Shown: positions 16,078 to 24,228 of the stretch, piece by piece | How positions within the stretch are numbered: position 1 is the stretch's first letter | Layout: each line of letters starts with the position of its first letter | Assembly: GCA_035254305.1 (NCBI GenBank) | Contig: DATFAS010000146.1 | Location: 1-30,897 of the forward strand | Direction: 5' to 3' | Length of the DNA stretch: 30,897 nucleotides | Source: DATFAS01 sp035254305 | GTDB lineage: Bacteria > Bacillota > Bacilli > Aneurinibacillales > RAOX-1 | The notes under the pieces: model-generated | The model's database searches: none | Seen by the model: only the letters and a program-made list of their open reading frames with translations | What the model was told of the DNA's origin: nothing | Position numbers and translations under genes: made by a program

Positions 16078-17958
16078 TTAGCCGACTAACCCCCTTACGA
16101 ACGTGAGCCCGATCACTAGAAGCACAATACCTAGGAAAGCGACCAATCCATAGGTTTGAATTTGACCGCTTTGTACGCGGGCTTCAGCATTTCCAAGCTC
16201 ATGTGTAAATGCTCCAACCAATCGAACCACTCCATCAATGATGTAGTAATCCACTACATTCAAGAAGTATCCAATAGCTCTTAAAGTACGAACAAACACA
16301 ACATCATAAATTTCATCAATATAGTACTTTCTAAATGACAACTGATATAACCAAGGCAGTGGACCTGCAATGATGTCACGAGACACCGATTTCTTACCAT
16401 ACATCAGGTAAGCTAGACCGATTCCCATTAATGATACGCCGGTTGCAACAATTGTAATCCAGAATGGTGCACTATGCTCTTCACCTGCTGGTACTCCACG
16501 AAGCCCTTCGGTTAACCAATGACCCAGAATAGGAGCTCCTGGTGTATTGATAAAACCTGCCACAATCGCAAGAACAGCGAGTAAAAGCATAGGGAAAGTC
16601 ATTACAGCTGGTGATTCATGAGCATGGTTCTTCTGAGCTGGTTCACCAGTGAACGTAACAAAGAATAAACGGAACATATAGAAGGCAGTGAAGAATGCTG
16701 CAACAACAGCCATCCAGAATAATCCAGTATGACCAGAAGTATAGGCTGCCCCTAGAATTTCTTCCTTAGACCAGAATCCAGCAAACGGGAAGATCCCAGA
16801 GATTGCTAAACAACCAATCAGGAATACAGTTCCGGTAATTTTCATTTTCTTATAAAGTCCACCCATTTCAAAGATATCCTGGGTGTGTGCTGCGTGAATG
16901 ACACTACCAGCTGCAAGGAATAGCAAAGCCTTAAAGAAGGCGTGTGTCATTAAGTGGAATGTACCTGCTACGTACCCTGCTACAGATGCCGTACCAAGTG
17001 CAAGCATCATGTAACCAAGCTGACTTACTGTGGAGTAAGCTAGTACACGCTTGATATCGCGTTGAGTTAGACCAATCGACGCCGCGAAAATTGCGGTAAT
17101 ACCACCAATCACAGCGATCACTTGACTCGCATCAGGTGATGCTAAGTACAGAGGATACATAGCTGCAACCAAGTATACCCCGGCAGCAACCATCGTCGCT
17201 GCGTGGATCAATGCAGATACTGGTGTTGGACCTTCCATGGCATCAGGTAACCAAGTATGTAGTGGAAACTGACCAGATTTACCAACGGCACCGATGAAGA
17301 TTAGAATACCAACAAGGGTGATTTGCCATGGCTGCATTACGCCATTCTGAATCGCATTGAAAATATCGACATAATTAAAGCTTCCGGAATACCAGAAAAG
17401 CAAGGAAATCCCGATAAATAATCCCACGTCACCCACACGAGTAACGATAAACGCCTTTTTGGCGGCAGCTTTCGCTTCATCTTTATAAAAGTAAAACCCT
17501 ACAAGCAAGAAGGAACATACCCCTACTAATTCCCAGAAGATATAAACCTGTAATAGGTTTGGCGAGATCACCAATCCAAGCATGGAAAAGGTAAACAAGG
17601 CCAAGTAAGAATAGAATACTGGGAAACGATCATCGCCGTGCATATATCCTTTGGAGTAGATATGTACCAGCATGCTGACAAAGGTGACGATAACAAGCAT
17701 CATCGCATTGATCGGAGTAACTTCAAACCCCATATCAATTACCTTATCACCAAGGGTCAACCATTTAAACGCAACATAATAATCCTCTGCTCCCGCTGCG
17801 AAGCGTTCGAAAAACGCACCTAATGCCAGAATGAATCCAGCTAATGTAGCCAAAATCCCGACATAGGCTGATGCTTCCTTTAACTGACGGCCAAATGCCA
17901 ATAGTATAAGAAAAGCGAGTAGCGGAAAGAGAGGAATCAACCATGCGCTTGACATCAT
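16078..17958 (-). CDS. nuoL: NADH-quinone oxidoreductase-type complex subunit L
   Basis: NuoL is the distal antiporter-like subunit whose C-terminal lateral helix runs along the membrane arm. The 626-residue protein has the N-terminal Oxidored_q1_N region, the M domain with GKSGQFPLHTWLPDAMEGPTPV and the LAYSTVSQLGYMMLALG block, and a C-terminal extension ending in a final membrane helix. Two adjacent ATG codons (17958, 17955) share GGAAGGGTG upstream; the first is used here. A 40-base gap separates it from nuoK, the widest intergenic space in the operon, with no terminator. Confidence 0.95.
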   Translation of the reverse strand: MMSSAWLIPLFPLLAFLILLAFGRQLKEASAYVGILATLAGFILALGAFFERFAAGAEDYYVAFKWLTLGDKVIDMGFEVTPINAMMLVIVTFVSMLVHIYSKGYMHGDDRFPVFYSYLALFTFSMLGLVISPNLLQVYIFWELVGVCSFLLVGFYFYKDEAKAAAKKAFIVTRVGDVGLFIGISLLFWYSGSFNYVDIFNAIQNGVMQPWQITLVGILIFIGAVGKSGQFPLHTWLPDAMEGPTPVSALIHAATMVAAGVYLVAAMYPLYLASPDASQVIAVIGGITAIFAASIGLTQRDIKRVLAYSTVSQLGYMMLALGTASVAGYVAGTFHLMTHAFFKALLFLAAGSVIHAAHTQDIFEMGGLYKKMKITGTVFLIGCLAISGIFPFAGFWSKEEILGAAYTSGHTGLFWMAVVAAFFTAFYMFRLFFVTFTGEPAQKNHAHESPAVMTFPMLLLAVLAIVAGFINTPGAPILGHWLTEGLRGVPAGEEHSAPFWITIVATGVSLMGIGLAYLMYGKKSVSRDIIAGPLPWLYQLSFRKYYIDEIYDVVFVRTLRAIGYFLNVVDYYIIDGVVRLVGAFTHELGNAEARVQSGQIQTYGLVAFLGIVLLVIGLTFVRGLVG

Positions 17959-17998
17959 TTGATTTCACCCTTCCTAAAAATTCGTTAATCTGACCAGT

Positions 17999-18310
17999 TT
18001 ATCGTTTCATCAGATCCATTTCATCCACATTAACTGTACTACGGTTACGGTACAAGGAGATGAGAATGGCTAGCCCTATTGCAGCTTCAGCAGCGGCAAG
18101 GGTGATGCTGAATAGCGAAAAGATTTGCCCAGTCAGATTGGCAAGCACACCGAATTTGGCAAAGGCAACAAAATTAATATTAACAGCATTCAGCATTAAC
18201 TCGATTGAGAGTAAGACTACAACGGCATTGCGTTTCGTCAACGCACCATATAATCCAACGCAGAAAAGAATCAATGCAACCAATAAATAGGAAGCTAAAG
18301 GCACACTCAT
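17999..18310 (-). CDS. nuoK: NADH-quinone oxidoreductase-type complex subunit K
   Basis: NuoK is a small three-helix membrane subunit of the complex I proton path. The 103-residue protein has three hydrophobic helices and the conserved membrane glutamate in LLSIELMLNAVNINFVAF, plus a second Glu in AAAEAAIGLAI. Its ATG overlaps the nuoJ stop by 4 bases (ATGA), so the two are translationally coupled. Confidence 0.95.
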   Translation of the reverse strand: MSVPLASYLLVALILFCVGLYGALTKRNAVVVLLSIELMLNAVNINFVAFAKFGVLANLTGQIFSLFSITLAAAEAAIGLAILISLYRNRSTVNVDEMDLMKR

Positions 18311-18810
18311 TCGTCTCCTGCCTCCTTCTTGGCTAGAATAATCGATCCGACAAGGGCGACAAGCAATAGTACGGATACAATCTCAAAAGGAATGACATAT
18401 TGACTAAACATGGCCTTCCCGATTTCAAGCACATTGTTCTGCGCAGAGAAGTTAGCTGGCTGCCCTTCAATATTCATGGTCTGAATTCCGTTAAACATTA
18501 AACCGAAGAATGCAGCTACCACAAGAAAAGCAAAAAACTTAAACTTCCCACGACGTTCATATTCTTGCGCATTGTGCTTCGTTAACATGATTCCAAATAG
18601 CATCAAGATGGAAATCGCACCTGAATACACAAGAACTTGAGATACGGCAACAAACTCTGCCTCAAGCAAAACATAAAGTCCTGCAATACTTAAAAATGTA
18701 AACGCTAAGGCCACAACCTGATGAACCACTTTTGTGAAGCTGATCATGAACACGGCTCCACCAATGGTAAGGATCGAAAGGATGAAGAAAGCTATGAATT
18801 GTCCACTCAT
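18307..18810 (-). CDS. nuoJ: NADH-quinone oxidoreductase-type complex subunit J
   Basis: NuoJ is a polytopic membrane subunit between the quinone site and the antiporter subunits. The 167-residue protein has five hydrophobic segments, with the family block EAEFVAVSQVLVYSGAISIL in the third helix region. The ATG at 18810 follows the nuoI stop by 1 base and has AAAGGAAC about 9 bases upstream. Its stop overlaps the nuoK start. Confidence 0.94.
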   Translation of the reverse strand: MSGQFIAFFILSILTIGGAVFMISFTKVVHQVVALAFTFLSIAGLYVLLEAEFVAVSQVLVYSGAISILMLFGIMLTKHNAQEYERRGKFKFFAFLVVAAFFGLMFNGIQTMNIEGQPANFSAQNNVLEIGKAMFSQYVIPFEIVSVLLLVALVGSIILAKKEAGDE

Positions 18811-18811
18811 A

Positions 18812-19228
18812 TCAATGTTGTTCCTTTCTTACATTGGTGTTGTTTGCATCCAACCATTTTAGATCCTTAAACAACTCATCACGGCTAAAAGTAGCCAATT
18901 CGAAGTTATTGGTCATCACGATGGCTTCAGTTGGGCAAACCTCCGTACATAGGTCACATAAAATACAGATTTCAAAATTAATATCGTAAGTATCAATCAC
19001 TTTACCCTTTTTGGCAGGGTCACTCGGTGCTTTACCAACAAGGTTAATGCACTGAGTCGGACATATACGGGCGCATTGGTTACATACAATGCACTTCTCC
19101 GGGTCAAAGTGCTGTATACCGCGGAATCGGTCAGGCATAATGACTGGTTCATCCGGGTAGCGGGAAGTGACCTTTTTCTTGGTCATTGACTTTAGGGTAT
19201 AAGATAAACCTTTCGCAAACCCAAGCAC
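18812..19228 (-). CDS. nuoI: NADH-quinone oxidoreductase-type complex subunit I, 2x[4Fe-4S]
   Basis: NuoI holds two [4Fe-4S] clusters (N6a, N6b) that pass electrons toward NuoB. Both ferredoxin motifs are complete: C46-x2-C49-x2-C52-x3-C56-P and C88-x2-C91-x2-C94-x3-C98-P. The 138-residue protein is near normal length. It starts at GTG 19228 with AAGGGGTGAG upstream. Since nuoE, F and G are missing, this subunit is a likely entry point for electrons from an external donor such as ferredoxin; that is inference from 11-subunit complexes elsewhere. Confidence 0.95.
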   Translation of the reverse strand: MLGFAKGLSYTLKSMTKKKVTSRYPDEPVIMPDRFRGIQHFDPEKCIVCNQCARICPTQCINLVGKAPSDPAKKGKVIDTYDINFEICILCDLCTEVCPTEAIVMTNNFELATFSRDELFKDLKWLDANNTNVRKEQH

Positions 19229-19267
19229 GCTTTCTCACCCCTTATAGAAATAGAGTTTAAGACTTCA

Positions 19268-20269
19268 TTACACTAGCGCTTTAATTAACGCTGTTAGGAA
19301 GATATTCACTAATGCCAATGGTAGCAATACTTTCCAACCTAGCTGCATCAACTGGTCTGCACGAATACGTGGCATGGTCGCACGAAGCCAGATTAAGAAG
19401 AAGATCACGCCACAGAACTTGATAATAAACCAAACAATTCCTGGGATAAAACCAAGGAAAGCAATTGGTGGCAACCAACCACCCAAGAAGATGAGGGTCG
19501 TAAGACAAGCCATACCAAACATGTACACATACTCAGCAAGGAAGAAGAAGGCCATTCTAAATCCGGTATACTCTGTATGATATCCGGCAACAAGTTCAGA
19601 TTCAGATTCAGGTAAGTCGAATGGTGTACGGCTTAATTCCGCCAAGGAAGCAACGATAAAGATACAAAATCCAATAATCTGCGGAATAAAGAACCAAACG
19701 CCCATTTCCTGCTGCTTCTTCACGATATCTACAAGATTCAAGCTTCCAGTCATCAAAATAACGCCTACTAATGACATAATAAGCGGAATTTCGTAACTGA
19801 TCATCTGTGCAGCGGCACGCATACCCCCCATTAGGGAGTATTTATTATTGGAAGACCAAGCACCGGTTAGTACTCCAAGTGTAGTAATCCCAGATATCGC
19901 AATGTAATAAAGAATTCCTACACCCATATCAGCGAAATGAAGGGATTCCGTAAATGGAATCACAGCCAAGACTGCGAACGCAGGTGTAAACGCAATAAGT
20001 GGTGCCAAAATAAATAATGGCTTATCAGCTGCCGCAGGAATGATATCTTCCTTAAGCAAGAGCTTCAATACGTCAGCAACTGTTTGTAATAGTCCAAGTG
20101 GACCTGTACGATTCGGTCCGATACGAAACTGCATCCATCCGATAATCTTACGTTCGAAATAAATCGCATACGTAACGAATCCAAGAACGACCCCTAGAAG
20201 AATAACTCCAGAAAGAATGAACACCGAACCGTTCACAAGACTTAAAGGCTGGGATAGAAACTGATTCAT
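19268..20269 (-). CDS. nuoH: NADH-quinone oxidoreductase-type complex subunit H
   Basis: NuoH is the membrane anchor of the peripheral arm and forms the quinone tunnel with NuoB and NuoD. The 333-residue protein has about eight membrane helices and the conserved loops YFERKIIGWMQFRIGPNRTGP and SRTPFDLPESESELVAGYHTEYTG. The ATG directly abuts the nuoD TAG stop with no base between. GGGGAGGT upstream lies inside the end of nuoD. In 14-subunit operons nuoE, nuoF and nuoG would sit at this junction; here there is no room for even a remnant. Confidence 0.96.
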   Translation of the reverse strand: MNQFLSQPLSLVNGSVFILSGVILLGVVLGFVTYAIYFERKIIGWMQFRIGPNRTGPLGLLQTVADVLKLLLKEDIIPAAADKPLFILAPLIAFTPAFAVLAVIPFTESLHFADMGVGILYYIAISGITTLGVLTGAWSSNNKYSLMGGMRAAAQMISYEIPLIMSLVGVILMTGSLNLVDIVKKQQEMGVWFFIPQIIGFCIFIVASLAELSRTPFDLPESESELVAGYHTEYTGFRMAFFFLAEYVYMFGMACLTTLIFLGGWLPPIAFLGFIPGIVWFIIKFCGVIFFLIWLRATMPRIRADQLMQLGWKVLLPLALVNIFLTALIKALV

Positions 20270-21376
20270 CTAAGCATCTACCTCCCCTAGAACGATATCG
20301 ATACTACCTAGAACAGCAATCATGTTAGAAACAGTATCCCCTATAAGTAGCTCAGGGAGAATCGATAGATTCACAAATGATGGACGTCTAAATTTCAATC
20401 GATAAGGCTTATCCTTACCTTCACTATATAGATAGCAGCCAAGTTCTCCACGAGGAGCTTCAATTCGCGTATAGCACTCACCAGCAGGAACCTTCAATAC
20501 ACGTGGAACCTTACCCCAGAATTCTCCCTCTGCTGGGAATTGAGGTAGTGCTTGCTCTAGAATCCGAATGGATTGCTTCATCTCTTCCATACGTAAATGA
20601 TAACGAGCTAGACAGTCCCCATCTGTTGAAACAGGTACGTCAAATTCGAAACGATCATAGATTGAATAAGGTTCGTCTTTACGGAGATCCCATTTCACTC
20701 CTGTACTGCGGAGAATGACTCCACTCATTCCATAATTAATCGCTTGTTCCGCTGTGATCTTTCCAACATCACGGACACGGTTGAGGAAGATTCGGTTACC
20801 AGAAACTAACTGATGGTAGCCTTCTAATTCCTTTTTGAAATAGCTAACGAATTCTGCAGTTCGTTCAATCCAACCTGGTGTGACATCCCACTTCAATCCA
20901 CCGACACGCATGTAATTGTAAGTAAGACGAGCACCACTTAATTCATTAAACAATCTTAAGATATGTTCACGATCCCTAAACGCATACAAGAACGGACTCA
21001 TAGCTCCAAGGTCCAGCAAATACGTTCCAAACCAAACCAAGTGACTAGCAATACGCTGCAATTCCATGACGATGATGCGAAGGTATTCCGCTCTCTCCGG
21101 AATCTCAAGCCCCATGGCCGTTTCTACAGCATGTACTAGATTGTAGTTATTGATCATGGAAGAAAGATAATCCATACGATCGGTATACGGAATGATTTGT
21201 GTGTAATTCAGGTCTTCGGCAATTTTCTCCGTTCCACGGTGCAGGTATCCAATAACAGGGTCGATATGCTTAATGGTTTCTCCATCAAGAGTAACGACCA
21301 AGCGGAGTACCCCGTGCGTACTAGGGTGCTGCGGCCCTAAGTTTAGGATCATTTCTTCTGTTCTTAAAGCACCCAT
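20270..21376 (-). CDS. nuoD: NADH-quinone oxidoreductase-type complex subunit D (49 kDa)
   Basis: NuoD forms the quinone-binding site together with NuoB and derives from the large subunit of [NiFe] hydrogenases. The 368-residue soluble protein carries NLGPQHPSTHGVLRL near the N-terminus, GYLHRGTEKIAE, and PYTDRMDYLSSM, which include the conserved quinone-site His and Tyr region. The hydrogenase Ni cysteines are absent, as expected for NuoD. The ATG at 21376 lies 4 bases after the nuoC stop, with GAGGAGGTG overlapping the end of nuoC. NuoC and NuoD are separate here, unlike the fused NuoCD of E. coli. Confidence 0.96.
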   Translation of the reverse strand: MGALRTEEMILNLGPQHPSTHGVLRLVVTLDGETIKHIDPVIGYLHRGTEKIAEDLNYTQIIPYTDRMDYLSSMINNYNLVHAVETAMGLEIPERAEYLRIIVMELQRIASHLVWFGTYLLDLGAMSPFLYAFRDREHILRLFNELSGARLTYNYMRVGGLKWDVTPGWIERTAEFVSYFKKELEGYHQLVSGNRIFLNRVRDVGKITAEQAINYGMSGVILRSTGVKWDLRKDEPYSIYDRFEFDVPVSTDGDCLARYHLRMEEMKQSIRILEQALPQFPAEGEFWGKVPRVLKVPAGECYTRIEAPRGELGCYLYSEGKDKPYRLKFRRPSFVNLSILPELLIGDTVSNMIAVLGSIDIVLGEVDA

Positions 21377-21380
21377 GACC

Positions 21381-22625
21381 TTACACCTCCTCGTCGAATT
21401 GCACGTAGTCCTTGCGAAGAGGATGACCTACCCAATCATCTGTTAACAAGATACGACGCAAATCCGGATGTCCCTGATAAACAATTCCAAGTAAATCATA
21501 GCTTTCGCGTTCATGCCAATCTGCCCCAGACCATAGGTTAGCCACAGAGGCAATCTTCGTATCCTCTCGATCCTTGGTTTTAACCCTTACAGATAGAGAG
21601 TGTTTATTAGTATAAGAATAGAGATAGCAAATGCTCTCTAAACGATCCTTAAAATCCATTCCAAGCAAATTCGAAACATAGTCAAAAGCGAGTGCTGGAT
21701 CTTCCTTCAACAGCTGAGCTGTTTCTAACCAGCGTTCTCTCTTCACCACGATTGTAGGCATATGCTTGCTATTTTCTTTAATATAGCTTTCTTCAATAAC
21801 ATCCTTACCCAATTTATCCGTGATAATTTTCACAATATTATCTAAAATCGGTTGTTTTGGTGATGGTTTCTTCGGTTCAGCAGGTGCGGCATCCGTACCA
21901 GCAGCATTTGCCTTTGCGGCAGCAGCAGCGGCGGCCTTTGCCTTCGCAGCAGCAATTGCCTTTGCCTTCTCATCTGCATCAACTCCACCAGCAGCAGGGG
22001 CATCCCCTTTTATCTGTGCAGCAGCTTTTGCTTTAGCGGCTGCAACAGCTTTTGCCTTTGCGGCAGCCTTCTCCTCAGGTGTCATCTCACTAGCTGGCTT
22101 ATTTGCAGCAGGAGCTTCCCCGGATAACTTCGCAGCGGCCTTTGCTTTGGCTTCAGCGATAGCTTTCGCCTTAGCAGCTGCCTTCTCTTCTGGTGTCATT
22201 TCACTAACTGGTTTCTCTACAACAGGAGCCTCACCAGATAACTTCGCAGCAGCCTTCGCTTTCGCCTCTGCTACCGCTTTCGCCTTGGCAGCCTTTTTCT
22301 CTTCTGGTGTCATCTCACTGATTGGTTTTTCAGCTGGTGCTGGAGTCTGTGCCTCTGCAGGGGCTTCCGTTGCTTCACCCTTAAGCTTCGCCTGTGCTTT
22401 CGCTTTGGCTTCGGCAACAGCCTTTGCCTTCGCGGCTGCTTTTTCTTCGGGTGTCATTTCGCTAATTGGTTTATTAGCTGGATCAGGAGCGGGTGCCTCT
22501 GCAGGGGCTTGAGGTTCTTCCCCTTGTAGCTTTGCTTGCGCCTTCGCTTTTGCTTGCGCAACAGCTTTCGCTTTCGCAGCTGCCTTCTCCTCAGGTGTCA
22601 TCTCACTAAATGGTTTTTCACTCAT
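21381..22625 (-). CDS. nuoC: NADH-quinone oxidoreductase-type complex subunit C with Ala/Lys-repeat N-terminal extension
   Basis: The C-terminal part (about residues 258-414) is a standard NuoC/30-kDa subunit with the signature ERESYDLLGIVYQGHPDLRRIL; it packs on NuoD in the peripheral arm. The first 255 or so residues are an added region made of five copies of a module beginning KPxSEMTPEEKAAAKAKAVA and ending AKLxGEAP, plus a decayed sixth copy. The first two modules are 48 residues and the next three 38-39. The modules are rich in Ala, Lys and Glu, so charged helices joined by Pro/Ala linkers are likely. Standard NuoC is about 150-220 residues. The ATG overlaps the nuoB stop by 4 bases; AAGGAGG lies 11 bases upstream. 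Confidence 0.94.
   Translation of the reverse strand: MSEKPFSEMTPEEKAAAKAKAVAQAKAKAQAKLQGEEPQAPAEAPAPDPANKPISEMTPEEKAAAKAKAVAEAKAKAQAKLKGEATEAPAEAQTPAPAEKPISEMTPEEKKAAKAKAVAEAKAKAAAKLSGEAPVVEKPVSEMTPEEKAAAKAKAIAEAKAKAAAKLSGEAPAANKPASEMTPEEKAAAKAKAVAAAKAKAAAQIKGDAPAAGGVDADEKAKAIAAAKAKAAAAAAAKANAAGTDAAPAEPKKPSPKQPILDNIVKIITDKLGKDVIEESYIKENSKHMPTIVVKRERWLETAQLLKEDPALAFDYVSNLLGMDFKDRLESICYLYSYTNKHSLSVRVKTKDREDTKIASVANLWSGADWHERESYDLLGIVYQGHPDLRRILLTDDWVGHPLRKDYVQFDEEV
21984..22616 (-). repeat. In-frame repeat region encoding the NuoC extension (five modules)
   Basis: Within nuoC, residues 4-51, 52-99, 100-137, 138-175 and 176-214 each start with KP-x-SEMTPEEK and continue with an AAAKAKA-type helix. 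Codon choices differ between copies, so the protein sequence is more conserved than the DNA. This suggests an old duplication kept by selection rather than a recent slippage event. A weaker sixth module follows to about residue 235. Confidence 0.9.
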
Positions 22626-23140
22626 CGACTGGTAATCCTCCTTCCAGTCTTAGCTTCATAACGAATTTTTTCCTGCAATTTATTCACGCCATAAATTAGC
22701 GCTGCAGGATTTGGCGGGCAACCAGGGATGTACACATCAACCGGAACGATTTGGTCTACTCCTTTTACCACGGAATAGGCATTCACATAAGGTCCACCAG
22801 CCGTAGCACATACACCCATTGCAATTACATACTTTGGTTCTGGCATTTGATCATACAATCTGCGAACAGCAGGTGCCATCTTTTTCGTTACAGTACCTGC
22901 AACAATCATTAAATCTGAATGACGTGGCGATGCACGGAACATAACTCCGAATCGGTCGAAGTCATAATCTGCTCCACCTGTCGCCATCATCTCGATAGCG
23001 CAGCAAGCAAGACCAAAACCTAGCGGCCATAAGGAATTACTACGTGACCAAGCTTTAACTTGTTCTAACGTAGTAACGAAGACGTTGCGATCAAGATCTT
23101 GTTTTTCCTCGGGGGTGATGCCTTCCAAGTTTAATTCCAT
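22622..23140 (-). CDS. nuoB: NADH-quinone oxidoreductase-type complex subunit B, cluster N2
   Basis: NuoB binds the [4Fe-4S] cluster N2, the last carrier before quinone. The ligands are all present: tandem C46-C47 in GLACCAIEM, C111 in GVCATAGG and C141 in PGCPPNP. The 172-residue length is normal. The ATG at 23140 has GAGGGTG 5 bases upstream and overlaps the end of nuoA by 10 bases; its stop overlaps the nuoC start. Confidence 0.96.
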   Translation of the reverse strand: MELNLEGITPEEKQDLDRNVFVTTLEQVKAWSRSNSLWPLGFGLACCAIEMMATGGADYDFDRFGVMFRASPRHSDLMIVAGTVTKKMAPAVRRLYDQMPEPKYVIAMGVCATAGGPYVNAYSVVKGVDQIVPVDVYIPGCPPNPAALIYGVNKLQEKIRYEAKTGRRITSR

Positions 23141-23499
23141 TCTAACACCCTCTTCTTCCAGGCATATACTAATCCAATGACCAATAGCAATACGAAAATA
23201 AACATCTCAACTAAGGAGAACAATCCTAGTTGATCGTAAGCCACTGCCCATGGATACAAGAATATGGTTTCAACGTCAAACACTACGAATAGTAACGCAT
23301 AAACGTAGTAAACGACGTTAAACTGTACCCAACTGCCACCATACGGTTCCATCCCACTTTCATAGGTTGTCCGCTTCTCCTGAGTCGGATTGTACGGGCG
23401 CAAAAAACGCCCTGCAGTCAACGCTCCTACAGGAAGGGCTAACCCCAGGAATAAAAAGATGGCGACAATCAGGTAATTATTGGAGTACAAGTCAGCCAT
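23131..23499 (-). CDS. nuoA: NADH-quinone oxidoreductase-type complex subunit A
   Basis: NuoA is a three-helix membrane subunit near the quinone site. The protein has three hydrophobic segments and the conserved loop YESGMEPYGGSWVQF, then VFDVETIFLYPWAV with the acidic residues of the second helix. The start is set at ATG 23499 with GGAGG 7 bases upstream, giving 122 residues; the frame is open 20 codons further without a site. It is the first gene of the operon, with a promoter 50-80 bases upstream. Confidence 0.94.
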   Translation of the reverse strand: MADLYSNNYLIVAIFLFLGLALPVGALTAGRFLRPYNPTQEKRTTYESGMEPYGGSWVQFNVVYYVYALLFVVFDVETIFLYPWAVAYDQLGLFSLVEMFIFVLLLVIGLVYAWKKRVLEWN

Positions 23500-23549
23500 T
23501 GCTTTACCTCCATTGCCGTTAAATAATGTAATGATGTAACCCATAAAAC

Positions 23550-23579
23550 AGTATAACAAATCCTTAGGATATGTGTCTA
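23550..23579 (-). promoter_or_regulatory. Promoter of the nuo operon, extended -10
   Basis: On the minus strand TAGACA (23574-23579, 5 of 6 to TTGACA), an 18-base spacer, and TATACT (23550-23555) preceded by TGT give a -35 and an extended -10 (TGnTATACT). It lies about 50 bases upstream of the nuoA start codon. No other promoter was seen inside the tightly packed operon. Confidence 0.7.
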
Positions 23580-23714
23580 ACTTCTAACATTTCCTATCTT
23601 AACATCTCTATTCTCTCTCTTTTTTATCAACGCACCCTTCTCCTCTAAAATGAGATTGCAATTTCTAAGGTTTACTCTCCTGTGATATCATATCAAAAAA
23701 AGGAGGTCTAGGTT

Positions 23715-24188
23715 GTGATTAATGTCATATTCGTTTGCTTGGGAAATATCTGTCGTTCTCCCTTAGGGGAAGGGATTTTTCGTGAATTAGTTCGCTTGCG
23801 CGGGTGGGAAAATCGGTTTCACATCGACTCTGCAGGAACGGCTAGTTATCATGTGGGAGAAGCCCCAGACCCCGGTTCTAGAAAGGTCGCTAAAAAACAC
23901 GGTATCTCCATCGATGAGCTGCGTGGCCGCCATCTCAAGGGTGATGAGTTAGATAAGTGGAATTATATTGTGGCTATGGATACTTCGAATAGAGGAAATA
24001 TCGAGAAGTTAGGTCAGATTCGGGGTGAGTTATGGTTAATGAGAGATTTCGACCCGATCGAAAAAGGCGGCAGCGTCCCTGACCCATGGAGCCAAGGCGA
24101 TGATGCCTTCCTAAATTCCTACAATATTATTTATCGTTCCTGTGAAAAGCTACTGGAGTATATCGCAGATAAAGAGGAGCTAGAATAG
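23715..24188 (+). CDS. Low-molecular-weight protein tyrosine phosphatase
   Basis: This cytoplasmic enzyme removes phosphate from phosphotyrosine (some relatives use phosphoarginine). The 157-residue protein has the P-loop C8-L-G-N-I-C-R14-S near the N-terminus, with the nucleophile Cys and phosphate-binding Arg, and the general-acid Asp in V-P-D123-P-W. These are the full set for the family, and the sequence resembles B. subtilis YfkJ more than a kinase-linked Wzb, though this is a judgement by eye. The start is GTG 23715 with AAAGGAGGT about 7 bases upstream. It is divergent from nuoA; no clear promoter or terminator was identified, and the 113-bp repeat array follows its stop by about 40 bases. 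Confidence 0.92.
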   Translation: MINVIFVCLGNICRSPLGEGIFRELVRLRGWENRFHIDSAGTASYHVGEAPDPGSRKVAKKHGISIDELRGRHLKGDELDKWNYIVAMDTSNRGNIEKLGQIRGELWLMRDFDPIEKGGSVPDPWSQGDDAFLNSYNIIYRSCEKLLEYIADKEELE

Positions 24189-24228
24189 GATTGGCCGCAG
24201 TTTCGAATGTCGAGGACTTGATGAAGGC

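Noticed and set aside
21820..22512. 230-codon plus-strand open frame rich in Ala, Phe and Ser
   Set aside because: It is the antisense of the low-complexity NuoC repeat region, where Lys/Ala codons avoid stops on the other strand.
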